Source: Okapia johnstoni (Eukaryota; Chordata; Mammalia; Artiodactyla; Giraffidae). From it: 64,000 nt of DNA. The stretch lies in NCBI GenBank assembly GCA_024291935.2, contig CM044305.1, forward strand, positions 94,232,397 through 94,296,396, written 5' to 3'. The translations under genes were made by a program, and so were the position numbers. Numbering within the stretch: position 1 is the stretch's first letter; each line of letters starts with the position of its first letter. Under the pieces are notes generated by a model. That model was given only the letters and a program-made list of their open reading frames with translations. It did no database searches and was not told the DNA's origin. Shown here in pieces: positions 1 through 11,387 of the stretch.

Positions 1-331
1 CTGGAATCAAGATTGCCAGGAGAAATGTCAATAACCTCAGATATTGCAGATTTACTACACCTCTTTTATGGCAGAAAGGGAAAGAAAAAACTAAAGAGCC
101 TTTGTTGAATTAAAGTGAAAGTGGAGAGTGAAAAAGTTGGCTTAAAGCTCAACATTCAGACAACGAAGATCATGGCATCTGGTCCCATCACTTCATGGCA
201 AATAGATGGGAGAGAAAACAGTGGCAGACGTGTTATTTTGGGGGGGCCTCATAATCTCTGCAGATGGTGACTGCAGCTGTGAAATTAAAAGACGCTTGCT
301 TCTTGGAAGCAATTGTATGACCAACCTAGAT
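1..331 (+). mobile_element. BovB (RTE) LINE fragment, reverse-transcriptase region
   Basis: The window opens inside a decayed BovB copy. Readable pieces of the reverse transcriptase (RT) are [21 protein letters not shown] and EIKRRLLLG, but frames change between them and the expected YADD catalytic box is destroyed. It stops abruptly near 331, where L1 3'-UTR-like sequence starts. The element is non-autonomous and continues to the left of the window. Confidence 0.9.
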
Positions 332-334
332 ATG

Positions 335-690
335 TGGAATCTTAAAAAATGATACAAATGAACTTATTTACAAAATAGAAATAGACTCACAGACATAGAA
401 AACAAACTGATCAATACATTAAAAGTGAAAGGTGGAGGATATAGATAATTTAGGGAGTTTTTTGAGATTAACATACACACACTACTATAATATATACAAA
501 AAATAGATAACCAACAAGGACCTACTGTATAGCACAAGGAACTATACTCAATATTTTGTAATAACCTATAAGGGAAAAGAATCTAAAATATACAATATAT
601 ATATATGTACTATACATATATACATAAAACTGAATCATTTGTGCTGTACACCTGAAACTAACACATTTTAAATCAATTATACTTCAATTT
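335..690 (+). mobile_element. L1 3'-UTR fragment
   Basis: Contains the typical artiodactyl L1 3' end: a stretch reading as a call for 'nacaaggacctactgtatag', then the string cctgaaactaacac and a terminal AT-rich tail. It has no coding potential. The 5' side abuts the BovB fragment directly. Confidence 0.75.
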
Positions 691-1810
691 CATATACATA
701 TGTGTAAATGCGTGTGTTGTAATAATATATCGATATGTAATATATAAATTATACTACCTAGTAGAGTACAAACATGAAGCAATAATAACTGCAATAAAAA
801 AGATATGAACATCGTCAACAACAAAAAGAAGTCAGAGCTGAAGAATACAATAAAGGACTGAAAAAATACAATACAGGATTTGATAGTAGGTTATATGAAC
901 CATGGGAAAAGATCAATGAACTCAAGACAGGGCAATGGTCTCACTCAGAGAAGCAAAGAGAAAACGCTTTAAAAGTAAAGACAGCTCAGGAACTTATGGA
1001 ACAACAGCCAAATGGATGAACATTCACATTATTAGAGTTCAGAATTAGATAACATTTATCAGAGCTTTTAGAATTAGATGGATAAAGAGACAGAAAAACT
1101 ATTTGAGTAATAGGGTGGATAAAAACTCTCTACCTTGGGGACCCACAACCAAGACATCATAATTAAAATCTCAAAAGTTAAAAAAGGAATCTAAAAGCAG
1201 AAAGAAAAAAACATTTTGATACATACAGGAAAATCCAAAATAATTCAATATTTTTTATTTTAACCAGAAACTTGAGAAACCACAGGGAGGATCACAGTAT
1301 ATGTTAAAAACACACACACACAAAAACTTCCGACCCTCAAGAATACTCTAACCAAGTCAAAATTATTCTCAGAGTTGAAGGAGAGGTAAATAGTTTTCAA
1401 ATACAAGGCTAAAGCTAAAGGATTTAACGTCCATTAAACAAGCATATAATAAATGTTGAAAGTGACTTATGTAAGCTAATAAAGGAAGACATTTAGCAAA
1501 AAAGAAAAGGGCTCTGCACTCCATCCAAAAGCGACCATACTACACATTCTTCTCAATGTACATGAAATATCTCCAGTAATGACCCATGATACATGAGCCT
1601 TAATAAATTTAAGAAATCTGAAATTATATAAGCAACTTCTCTGATCAAACACTATGAGACAGAAATAAACAATAAAAAAATTAAAAAACACAAACATGCA
1701 GCGGCTAAAAAATAATGCTACTAAACAACCAATGATCACTGAAAAATCAAAGAAGAAGATAAAAATGTACTAGCAACAAATGAAAATAAAAGCACAACTG
1801 TCCAAAACCT

Positions 1811-2039
1811 AACCTTTGGTCACTTAGATCATGTCTGACTTTCTCTGAGACCCCGTGGACTTTTATGGGGGGGGGGAGCCTGCCAGCTCCTCTGTCCACA
1901 GGATTCTCCAGGCAAGAATACTGGAGTGGGTTGCCATGCCCTCCTCCAGGGGATCTTCCCGACCCAGAGATTGAAAACTCAGGTCTTTCATACTGCCGGA
2001 GGATTCTTACTGTCCTGAGCCACATGGAATTCCCTAAGC
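1811..2039 (-). mobile_element. Bov-tA type SINE in L1
   Basis: Antisense copy recognised by the shared ruminant SINE core (caggcaagaatactggagtg at about 1910). It interrupts L1 ORF2 and is flanked by a 9-bp TSD, ccaaaacct, at 1802-1810 and 2040-2048; L1 resumes exactly after the second copy. A G10 run lies at about 1867-1876. It is tRNA-derived but not a functional tRNA gene. Confidence 0.9.
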
Positions 2040-2186
2040 CCAAAACCTATGGGAATGCAGCAAAATCAGTTCTAAGAGGGAAGTTTCATAGCAATACAAT
2101 CTTACCTCAAGAAACAAGAAAAATCTCAAATAAACAACCTAACCTTACACCTAAAACAACTAGAGAAAGAACAAACAAAACCTAAA

Positions 2187-2323
2187 GCTGCTGCTGCTGC
2201 TGCTAAGTCGCTTCAGTCGTGTCCGACTCTGTGCGACCCCATAGACGGCAGCCCACCAGGCTCCGCCATCCCTGGGATTCTCCAGGCAAGAACACTGGAG
2301 TGGGTTGCCGTTTCCTTCTCCAA
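2187..2323 (-). mobile_element. Bov-A/ART2A SINE with (GCT)6 head
   Basis: Short antisense SINE monomer that begins with six GCT units (2187-2204), the known expandable microsatellite of this family, and then carries the usual BovB-derived core. It is inserted in the linker part of L1 ORF2, which continues after about 2324. Confidence 0.88.
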
Positions 2324-4445
2324 CCAATGTTAGAGAAGGAAAATATCATAAGACTAGAGCAAAAGGAAATAAATTGAAACAGAGACAGAGAAAGCAATAG
2401 CAAAGATCAGTGAAACTAAAAGCTGGTTCTTTAAAAAGATAAACAAAATTGATAAACCTTTAGTCAGACTCATCAAGAAAAAAGGGAGAGGGACTCAATC
2501 AGTAAAATTAGAAAATGAAAAGGAGAAGTACAACTGACTCCACAAAATACAAAGGATCATAAGAGACTACATGAGCAACTATATGCCAATAAAATGGATA
2601 AATATGGAAGAAATGTGAAAAATTCTTGGAAAAGTACAGTCTCCAAAGACTGAACCAGGAAGAAATAAAAATATGAACAGACCAATCAAAATCACTGAAT
2701 TGAAACAGTGATTAAAAGAACTCCAACGAACAAAAGTACAGATCTGATGGCTTCACAATCAAATTCAAACAAAAATTTAGAGGAGAGTTAACACTTATCC
2801 TCCTGAAACTGATTCCAAAATATGGCAGAGGAAGGAAAACTTTCCAAACTCATCTATGTATCAGGTCACCATACCTTAATACCAAAATGAGACAATGAAT
2901 ATCACAAAAAAGAAAATTTAGGCCCATATCACTGATGAACATCATGGCAATATCCTCAACAAAAATACATAGCAATCTGAATCCAACAATACATAAAAAA
3001 GATCATACACCATGATAAAGTGAGATTCATCCCGGGCATGCAAGGATTTTTCAATACCCACAAATCAATAAATGGTATAACGCCTCATAAAGAAACTGAA
3101 GAATAAACAAGCCATAAGATCACATCAATATATATAGAAAAAGGTTTATTGACAAAATTCAGCACCCATTTATGATAAAACACTACCAAAAGTGGGCATA
3201 GAGGAACATACCTCACCATAATAAAAGCCATACACAACAAAACTACAGCTAACATCAGGCCCAATCTGAAAAGCTGAAAGAGCATTCCTCTAGTGACTGG
3301 AACAAGACATGAATGTCAAGTCTTACTACTTTATCCAACATAGATTTGGAAGTCCTAGGTACAACAATCAGAGACGAAAAGTAAAGGGAATCCAAATGAA
3401 AAGAAAAATAAATCTATCACGTGTTTGCAGATGACATGATATTAATTTAACACATAAAATCCTAAAGTCACTATCAGAAAAACTACTAGAGTTATCAATG
3501 AGTTTGGTCAAGCTGCAGGTTCAACAATAATACACAGAAATCCCTTGCACATGAAAAGAGGCTCAATATCACTAAACTATTAGAGAAATGCAAATCAAAA
3601 CTACAATGAGATATCACTTCACACCAGCCAGAATGGCTATCATCAAAAAATCCACAAACAATAAATGCTGGAGAGGGTGTGGAGAAAAGGGAACCCTCTT
3701 ACACTGTTGATGGGAATGTAAATTGGTATAACCACTATGGAAGAACAGTATGGAAGTTCCTTAAAAACTAAAAATAGAGCTACCATATAATCCTGCAATT
3801 TCTATTCCATGTACATATCCAGAGAAAAACATGATCCAAAAGGATACATGTACCCCAATGTTCATTGCAGCACTGTTCACAATAGCCAAGACATGAAAAC
3901 AACCTAAATGTCCAATCACAGAAGAACGGATACGGAAGATGTGGTACATATATACAATGGAATATTAGCCATTTTAAACAATGAAATAATACCAAGCCAT
4001 TAATAAAAAGAAATAATGCCATTTGCAGCAACATGGATGGACCTAGAGATTGTCATACTGAGTGAAGTAAGTCAGACAAAGAGAACTATTTTATGGAATC
4101 CCTTATATGTGGAATCTAAATAATGCAAATGAACTCACAAAACAGAAAAACATCCACATACTTAAAGAATGACTTATAGTTGCGGGGGTGAGGGAAGGAT
4201 GGGGGATGGGATATTAGGGAGATGGGGATGGAGACATGTACCACGCGTATATTAAAAACAGAGTAACCAACAAGGATCTACTGATAGCACATGGAACTCC
4301 ATAAGATTTATGCGGCAGTCTGGATACGAGGGGAGTTTGGGGGAGAATGGATACATGTGTATGTATGGCTGAGTCCATTTGCTGTTCATTTGCAATATAA
4401 CGTTGTTAATTTGGGTATACCCAATTCAAAAGTTTAAGAAAAAGA

Positions 4446-5950
4446 AAGGACTCTAAATAATAAACATGAACATATGTAGTATAAATCGCCCAGGCAAGTA
4501 AATATATAGTAAACAGTAGTGGATTAATCACTTATAAAGCTAGCATGAAGGGTTAACACCAAAAGCATAAACATTACTATTTTAACCCTTTTTACAATAA
4601 TTAGTTAAGGCAGAACATAGATAAAAGGATGTAAAATGTAACATCAGAAACATAAAACTTAGGGAGTGGAGTATAAAAAATATAATTTTTATTCTCATCA
4701 ATAATCACTTTAAAATAGTAAGTGAATTAAATGCTCCGTTGAGAGACAATACAATGGCTGAATGATTTTTTTTAAAAAAAACCTATCTATAGGCTGCCTA
4801 CAAGAGACTGACTTCAGATATAAGGAAACATTGACTTAAGTGAAGACATAAAAAAATAATTTAATGAAAATGGAAAATCAAAAGAAAGCTTTGGTAGCTA
4901 TACTTATATCAGACAAAAAAATACTTCAAAATAAAGACTTATAAGAGACAAAAAAGACATTACATAAATATATATGGGTCCAATCAAAAATAGAGGATTA
5001 TAGCAATTTGTAATATTTATGTTTGCCAACATAATAGAACCCAAATATATAAATCAAATATTAATGACACCTAAAGGGGAGGGAGACAGTAATATAATAG
5101 AAAACGTATTTACATACCACTTATCATCAATATAATCATTCAGATAGAAATCAATAAATAAAACATTTCCCTTAAACCATAGACATTTATTCCCAAAGAA
5201 ATTAAACAGATTTGCATGCAGAAATCCCTTGGCCTGGAAAATCCCATGGACGGAGGAGCCTGGTAGGCTGCAGTCCATGGGGTCGCTAAGAGTCAGACAC
5301 GACTGAGCGACTTCACTTTCACTTTTCACTTTCATGCACTGGAGAAGGAAATGGCAACCCACTCCAGTGTTCTTGCCTGGAGAATCCCAGGGACGGAGGA
5401 GCCTGGTGGGCTGCCATCTATGGGTACTCGCACAGAGTTGGACACGACTGAAGCGACTTAGCAGCAGTCAGCAGAATACCCATCCAAAGAAGAACAGAAT
5501 ACATATTTTCTCAAGTACACATAGAATATTTTCCAGGAAAGATATGTTAGACCACAAAATGTCTTTAATAAAATTGAAGCAGACTCACCACATTAATTAT
5601 CTTCTCTGATCACAACAGTTTGAAAATAGATTTTCAATTATGAAAAGAAACTGGAAAATTCGACACTATGTGAAGATTAAATGACATCCTACTGAACAAA
5701 TACTGGGTAGAAGAAGAAAATCAAAAGAGAAACCAAAAAATAAAGACAAATACATAAAAAGCAAATATAACACAGTGGAAACTTCTACAATGGAGCAGAA
5801 CTATACAAGAAGCTCATAGACAAATGCATATCTCCTGAAACAAAAATTTCAAATAAAACACCTAACTTCACATTTCAATGACCTACATAAAGAACAAAAG
5901 AAGCCCAAAGTATAGAAAGTAACAAAAATTAGAGCAGAAATAAAGGATCT
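4446..5950 (+). mobile_element. Second old L1 copy, ORF2 endonuclease part
   Basis: Degenerate L1 text. The clearest stretches are 4780-5045 (endonuclease side; the translated remnant of 'AAYKRL' is visible) and 5469-5950 (after a SINE). The copy is 3'-truncated where a BovB copy begins at 5952. All frames are broken. The first 300 bp are AT-rich and their assignment is weaker. Confidence 0.7.
5228..5468 (+). mobile_element. Bov-A2 type SINE dimer in L1
   Basis: Two tandem copies of the BovB-derived SINE unit, each starting near a ggaatcccat/agggacggaggag core (about 5235 and 5385) and each ending in a gacacgactga motif. Dimeric structure is the hallmark of Bov-A2. It splits the L1 copy that resumes at 5469. 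Confidence 0.85.
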
Positions 5951-5951
5951 G

Positions 5952-8013
5952 TTCATTGCTCAGTTTTGTCCGCCTTTGCCGACCCCCATGAACCGCAGCA
6001 CACCAGGCCTCCCTGTCCATCACCAACTCCCAGAGTTTACCCAAACTCATGTCCATCGAGTGTGATGCCATCCAACCATCTCATCCTCTGTCGTCCCCTT
6101 CTCCTCCTGCCTTCAATCTTTCCCAGCATCAGGGTCTTTTCAAATGAGTCAGTTCTTCACATCAGGTGGCCAAAGTATTGGAGTTTCAGCTTCAGCATCA
6201 GTCCTTCCAATGAATATTCAGGACTGATTTCCTTTAGGGTTGGACTGGTTTGATCTCTTTGCAGTCCAAGGGACTCTCAAGAGTCTTCTCCAACACCACA
6301 GTTCAAAAGCATCAATTCTTTGGCACTCAGCTTTCTTTACAGTCCAACTCTCACATCCATACATGACTACTGGAAAAACCATAGCCTTGACTAGATGGAC
6401 CTTTGTTGGCAAAGTAATGTCTCTGTTTTTTAATATGCTGTCTAGGTTGGTCATAGCTGTTCTTCCAATTAGCCAGCATCTTTTAATTTCATGGCTGAAG
6501 TCAACATTTGCAGTAAATTGTGAAGCACAAGAAAATAAAATACGTCACTGTTTCTATTGTTTCTCCATCGATTTGCAATGAACTGATGGTACCAGATTGC
6601 CATGATCTAAAGTTTTTTCAATGTTAAGTTTTTAAGCCCGCTTTTTTTCACTTGTCCTTTCACTTCATCAAGAAGCTCATTAGTTCACTCATTTTCTGTT
6701 GCAAGGTGGTATCATCTGCGTATCAGGTTTATTGATCTTGATTCCAGCTTGTGCTACATTCGCAGACCTGGGCAATTTTGTATGATGTACTTTGCATATA
6801 ATGTTATTAAATAAGCATGGTTTACAACATGCCGCCTATTTATTCCTTACCAATTTGGAACCAGTCTGTTGTTCCATGTCTGGTTCTAACTGTTGCTTCT
6901 TGACCTGCATACAGATTCTCAGGAGGTCAGGTAGGGTGGTCTGGTATTCCTATCTCTTGTTCAATTTTGCACGTTTTGTTGTGATCTACATAGTCAAAGG
7001 TCTTTGGCATAATCAGTAAAGAAGAAGTAGATGTTTTTCCTGGACTTCTCTTTGACTTTTTTGATGATCCAGTGGATTTAAGCAATTGGATGCTCTGGGT
7101 ACACTCTGCTTTTTCCTAAAACAGCTTGAACATCTGGAAATTCATGGTTCACGTACTGTTGAAGCCTGGCTTGGAGAATTTTGAGCATTACTTTGCTAGC
7201 ATGAGATGAGTGCAATTGTGTGATAGTTTGAACATTCTTTGGCATTGCCTTCTTTGGGATTGGAATGAAAACTGACCTTTTCCAGTCCTGTGGCCACTGC
7301 TGAGTTTTCCAAATTTGCTGGCATATTGAGTGCAGCACTTTCACAGCATCATCTTTTAGGATTTGAAATAGCTCAACTGGAATTCCATCACCTCCACTAG
7401 CTTTGTTCGTAGTGATGCTTTCTAAGGCCCACTTGACTTCACATTCCAGGATGTCTGGCTCTAGTATGATCACAGCATCGTGATTATTTTAGTCATGAAG
7501 ATCTTTTTTGTACAGTTATTACTGTGTATTCTTGCCACCCTCTTCTAGTGATCCATGTCTTCTTGTTAGGTCCATGACCATTTCTGTCCTTATAAAAAAT
7601 TGACCCATCTTTGCAATAAAATGTTCCCTTGGCATCTCTAATTTTCTTGAAGAGATCTCTAGTCTTTCCCATTTTATTGTTTTCCTCTATTTCTTTGCAT
7701 TGATCACTGGGAAGGCTTTCTTATTTCTCCTTGCTATTCTTTGAACTCTGCATTCAAATGATTGTCTTTCCTTTTCTCCTTTGCCTTTAGCTTCTCTTCT
7801 TTTCTCAGCTATTTGTAAGGCCTCCTCAGACAACCATTTTGCTTCTTGCATTTCTTTTTCTTGGGAATGTCTTGATCACTGCCTCCTGTACAATGTCATG
7901 AACCTCCATCCATAGTTCTTCAGGCTTGTCTATCAGATCTAATCCTTGAATCTATTTGTCACTTCCACTGTATAATCATAAGGGATTTGATTTAGATCAT
8001 ACCTGAATGGGTC
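5952..8013 (-). mobile_element. BovB LINE, antisense, 5'-truncated
   Basis: Read on the minus strand the copy starts in the endonuclease/RT linker (about 8013) and runs through the RT to the 3' end at 5952. The best frame piece is 7078-7473 (131 residues), with VKWALESITTNKASGGDGIP and ICQQIWKTQQWPQDWKRS. The C-terminal piece 6218-6454 shows [21 protein letters not shown] and [10 protein letters not shown]. Frameshifts and stops separate these parts, so no full RT can be made. It lies head-to-head with the plus-strand BovB that starts at 8014. Confidence 0.93.
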
Positions 8014-11000
8014 TCATTAGTGGGTCACAAGCCTGTGACATAAGCCCTCTTGAAGGAGGTCACCATTAACCCCACCACAGAGCTGCCAAGCAGATGACCC
8101 ACAAACTGCAGAACAATTATACCAAAGAAATTCTCACACTGTTAAGAAAGTTCTAGGACCCACAACAGATTTCCCAACCTGGGGATCTGGCAAAGGGACT
8201 GAGAACCCCCAGGGAATTTGACTTTGGAGGCCAGTGGGATTTGATTACAGAACTTACACAGGACTGGGGAAACAGACTCTTGGAGGGCACAAACAAAACC
8301 TTGTGTGCACCAGGACCCAGGAGAAAGGAGCAGTGACCCCACAAGAGACTGACCCAGACTTGCCTGTGAGTGTCCAGGAGTCTCTGGCAGAGGCATGGGT
8401 CGGCAGTGGCCTGCTGCAGGGTCGGGGCACTGAGTGCAGCAGTGTGTGCATAGGACCTTTTGAAGGAGGTCACCATTATCTTCATTACCTCCACCATAGT
8501 TTGGCCTCAGGTCAAACAACAGGGAGGGAACACAGCCCCGCCCATCAACAGAAAATTGGATTAAAGATTTACTGAGCATGGCCCTCCCATCAGAACAAGA
8601 CCCAGTTTCCCTGCACTAGTCTCCCCCATCAGGAAACTTCCATAAGCTTCTTATCCTTATCTGTAGAGGGCAGACAAAATGAAAACCACAATCACAGAAA
8701 ACTAACCAAACTGATCACATGGACCACAGCCTTGTCTAACTCAATGAAACTATGAGCCATGCCATGTAGGGCCACCCAAGATGAGGACGGGTCATGGTGG
8801 AGAGTTCTGACAAAATGTGGTCCACTGGAGAAGGGAATGGCAAACCACTTCAGTATTCTTGCCTTGAGAACCCCATGAACAGTATGAAAAGGCAAAAAGA
8901 TAGGACACTGAAAGATGAACTCCCCAGGTCAGTAGGTGCCCACATACTACTGGAAAAAAGTAGAGAAATAACTCCAGAAACAATGAAGAGACAGAGCCAA
9001 AGTGAAAACAATGCCCAGTTGTGGAAGTGAGAAATAACCCAAAAGAATAAGGAGAGCCAAAGCATTGATAGGAAACCTGGAATGTTAGGTCCATGAATCA
9101 AGGTTAAATTCGAAATGGTCAAAACAGGAGATGGGCAACAGTGAACATCAACATTTTAGATATCAGTGAACTAAAATGGACTGGAATGGGTGAATTTAAC
9201 TCCAGATGACCATTATATCTACTACTGTGGGCAAGAATCCCTTAGAAGAAAATGGAGTAACCCTCATAGTAAACAAAAGAGTCTGAAATGCACTTACTTG
9301 GGTGCAATCTCAAATATTTCAGAATGATCATCTGTTTGTTTCCAAGAAAAAACCATTCAACAGCACTGTAATCCAAGTCTATGCCCCAACCACTAATGTC
9401 AAAGAAGCTGAAGTTGAATGGTTTCTGTGATGATCTATAACACCTTCTAGAACTAACACCCAAAAAAGAATGTCATTTTCATCATAGGGGACTGGAATAC
9501 AAAAGTAGGGAGTCAAGACATACCTGAAGCAACAGGCAAGCTTGGCCTTGGAGTACAAAATGAAGCAGGGCAAAGGCTAACAGAGTTTTGCTAAGAGAAC
9601 ACACTGGTCATAGCAAACACCCTCTTCCAACAACACAAGAGAAGACTCTACACATGGACATCACCAAATGGTCAATACCAAAATCAGATAGATTATATTC
9701 TTTGCAGCCAAAGATAGAGAAGCTCTATACAGTCAGGAAAAACAAGACCGGGAGCTGACTATGGCTCAGATCATGAACTCCTTATTGCCAAATTCAGACT
9801 TAAATTGAAGAAAGTAAGGAAAACCACTAGACCATTCAGTATGACCTTAAACCAAATCCCTTATGCTTCCCTGGTGGCTCAAATGGTAAAGCATCTGTTT
9901 GCAATGCCGGAGACCAGGGTTCGTTCCTAGGTTGGGAAGATCACTTGGAGAAGGAAATGGCAGCCCACTCCAATACTCTTGCCTGGAAAATCCCCATGGA
10001 TGGAGGAGCCTGGTGGGCTACAGTCCATGGGGTCACAAAGAGTCAGACACGACTGAGCAACTTCACTTATGATTATACAGTGGAAGTGACAAAACAGATT
10101 CAAGGGACTAGATCTGATAGACAGAAAGTTCCTGAAGAACTATGGACGGAGGTTCATGACATTTGTACAGGAGACAGTGATCAAAACCATCCCCAAGAAA
10201 AAGACATGCAAAAAGGCAAAATGGTTGCCCTGAGGAGGCCTTACAAATAGCTGAGAAAAGAAGAGAAGCTTAAGACAAAGGAGAAAAGGAAAGATATACC
10301 TTTCTGAATGCAGAGTTCCAAAGAAGAGCAAGGAGAGATAAGGAAGCCTTTCTAAGTGATCAAAGCAAAGAAAAACAGAGGAAAACAACAGAAACGGGAA
10401 AGACTAGGGATCTCTTCAAGAAAATTAGAGATACCAAGGGAATATTTCATGCAAAGATGGGCACGATAAAGGACAGAAAATGTATGCACCTAACAGAAGT
10501 AGAATATATTAAGAAGAAGTGGCAAGAATACACAGAAGAAACTATACAAAAAGATCTTTATGACCCAGATAATCATGATGGGGTGATCACTCACCTAGAG
10601 CCAGACATCCTGGAGTGCAAAGTCAAATGGGCCTTAGGAAGCACCAACTTACGAACAATGCTAGTGGAGGTGATGGAAATTCAGCTGAGCTATTTCAAAT
10701 CCTAAAAGATGATGCTTTTAAAGTGCTTCATTCAATAAGCCTGCAAATTTGGAAAACTCAGCAGTGGCCACAGGACTGGAAAAGGTCAGTTTTCATTTCA
10801 ATCCCTAAGAAAGACAATGCCAAGGAATGTTCAAGCTACCACACAATTGCATTCATCTCACGTGCTAACAACGTAATGCTCAAAAAATTCTCCAAGTGAG
10901 GCTTCAAAAGTACGTGAATTAAGAACTTCCAGATGTTCAACTGGATATACAAAAGGCAGAGGAACCCAGAGATCAAATTGCCAACATCTGCTGGAACTCA

Positions 11001-11387
11001 TCAAAAAAAGCAAGAGAGTCCAGAAAAATATCTACTTCTTCTTCATTTGACTACGCTAAAGACTTTGACTGTGTGGATCACAACAAACTGTGGAAAATTC
11101 TTCAAGAGATAGTAATACCAACCACCCTACCTGCCTCCTGAGAAATCTATATGCAGGTCGAGAAGCAACAATTAGAACTGGACATGGAACAACAGACTGG
11201 TTCCAAATTGGGAACGTAGTACATCAAGGCTGTATATTGTCACCCAGCTTTGTTTCTGCTTATTTAACTTATATGCAGAGTACATCATGTGAAATGCCAG
11301 GCTGGATGAAGCACAAAGCTGGAATCATGATTTCTGGGAGAAATATCAATAACTTCAGATAGCAGATGACACCACCCTTCCAGTACT
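8014..11387 (+). mobile_element. BovB LINE, near full-length 5' part, 3'-truncated
   Basis: The longest 5' sequence of any BovB copy here. 8014-8793 is leader-like and contains an 18-bp direct repeat. A reading frame opens at 8794 (MVESSDKMWSTGEGNGKPLQ). The apurinic-endonuclease domain covers about 9080-9850, with YYCGQES at about 9222-9242 and the catalytic GSDHELL at 9763-9783. The linker and RT follow from about 10080, with KTQQWPQDWKRS at about 10755. The copy stops just after the RT catalytic ADD box at about 11365, so the C-terminus and 3' tail are missing. Many frameshifts; dead. A SINE sits at 9866-10065. Confidence 0.93.
9866..10065 (+). mobile_element. Bov-tA SINE inside BovB
   Basis: Starts with the tRNA-derived head (cttccctggtggctcaaatg) and ends with gactgagcaacttca. 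It is flanked by the 6-bp repeat cttatg at 9860-9865 and 10066-10071, and the BovB linker continues in register after it. Confidence 0.93.

Larger units (their letters stand above)
780..4442 (+). mobile_element. Old L1 copy, degenerate, split by two SINEs
   Basis: About 780-1470 resembles the 5' part of an old L1; 1480-4140 is decayed ORF2. Endonuclease-side text lies at 1480-1800, the linker at 2049-2580 (NETKSWFFEK-like at about 2410), the RT box as ADDMI near 3430, then a jump at about 3547 to the ORF2 C-terminus ([12 protein letters not shown] at about 3610), meaning an internal deletion of the segment after the RT box. The 3' UTR ends near 4442. Every frame carries stops, so it is dead. 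SINEs sit at 1811-2039 and 2187-2323. A (CA)6 run lies at 1311-1322. Confidence 0.8.

Noticed and set aside
2187..2204. (GCT)6 as a coding triplet repeat
   Set aside because: It is the standard microsatellite head of the Bov-A/ART2A SINE, not part of a gene.
8142..8579. Open frame of 145 residues on the minus strand
   Set aside because: It lies antisense in the BovB leader and has no domain. It is a chance frame in GC-richer DNA.
5952..11387. Twin priming as the explanation for the head-to-head BovB pair
   Set aside because: Twin priming yields non-overlapping parts of one element, but both copies contain the same RT region, so two insertions are needed.
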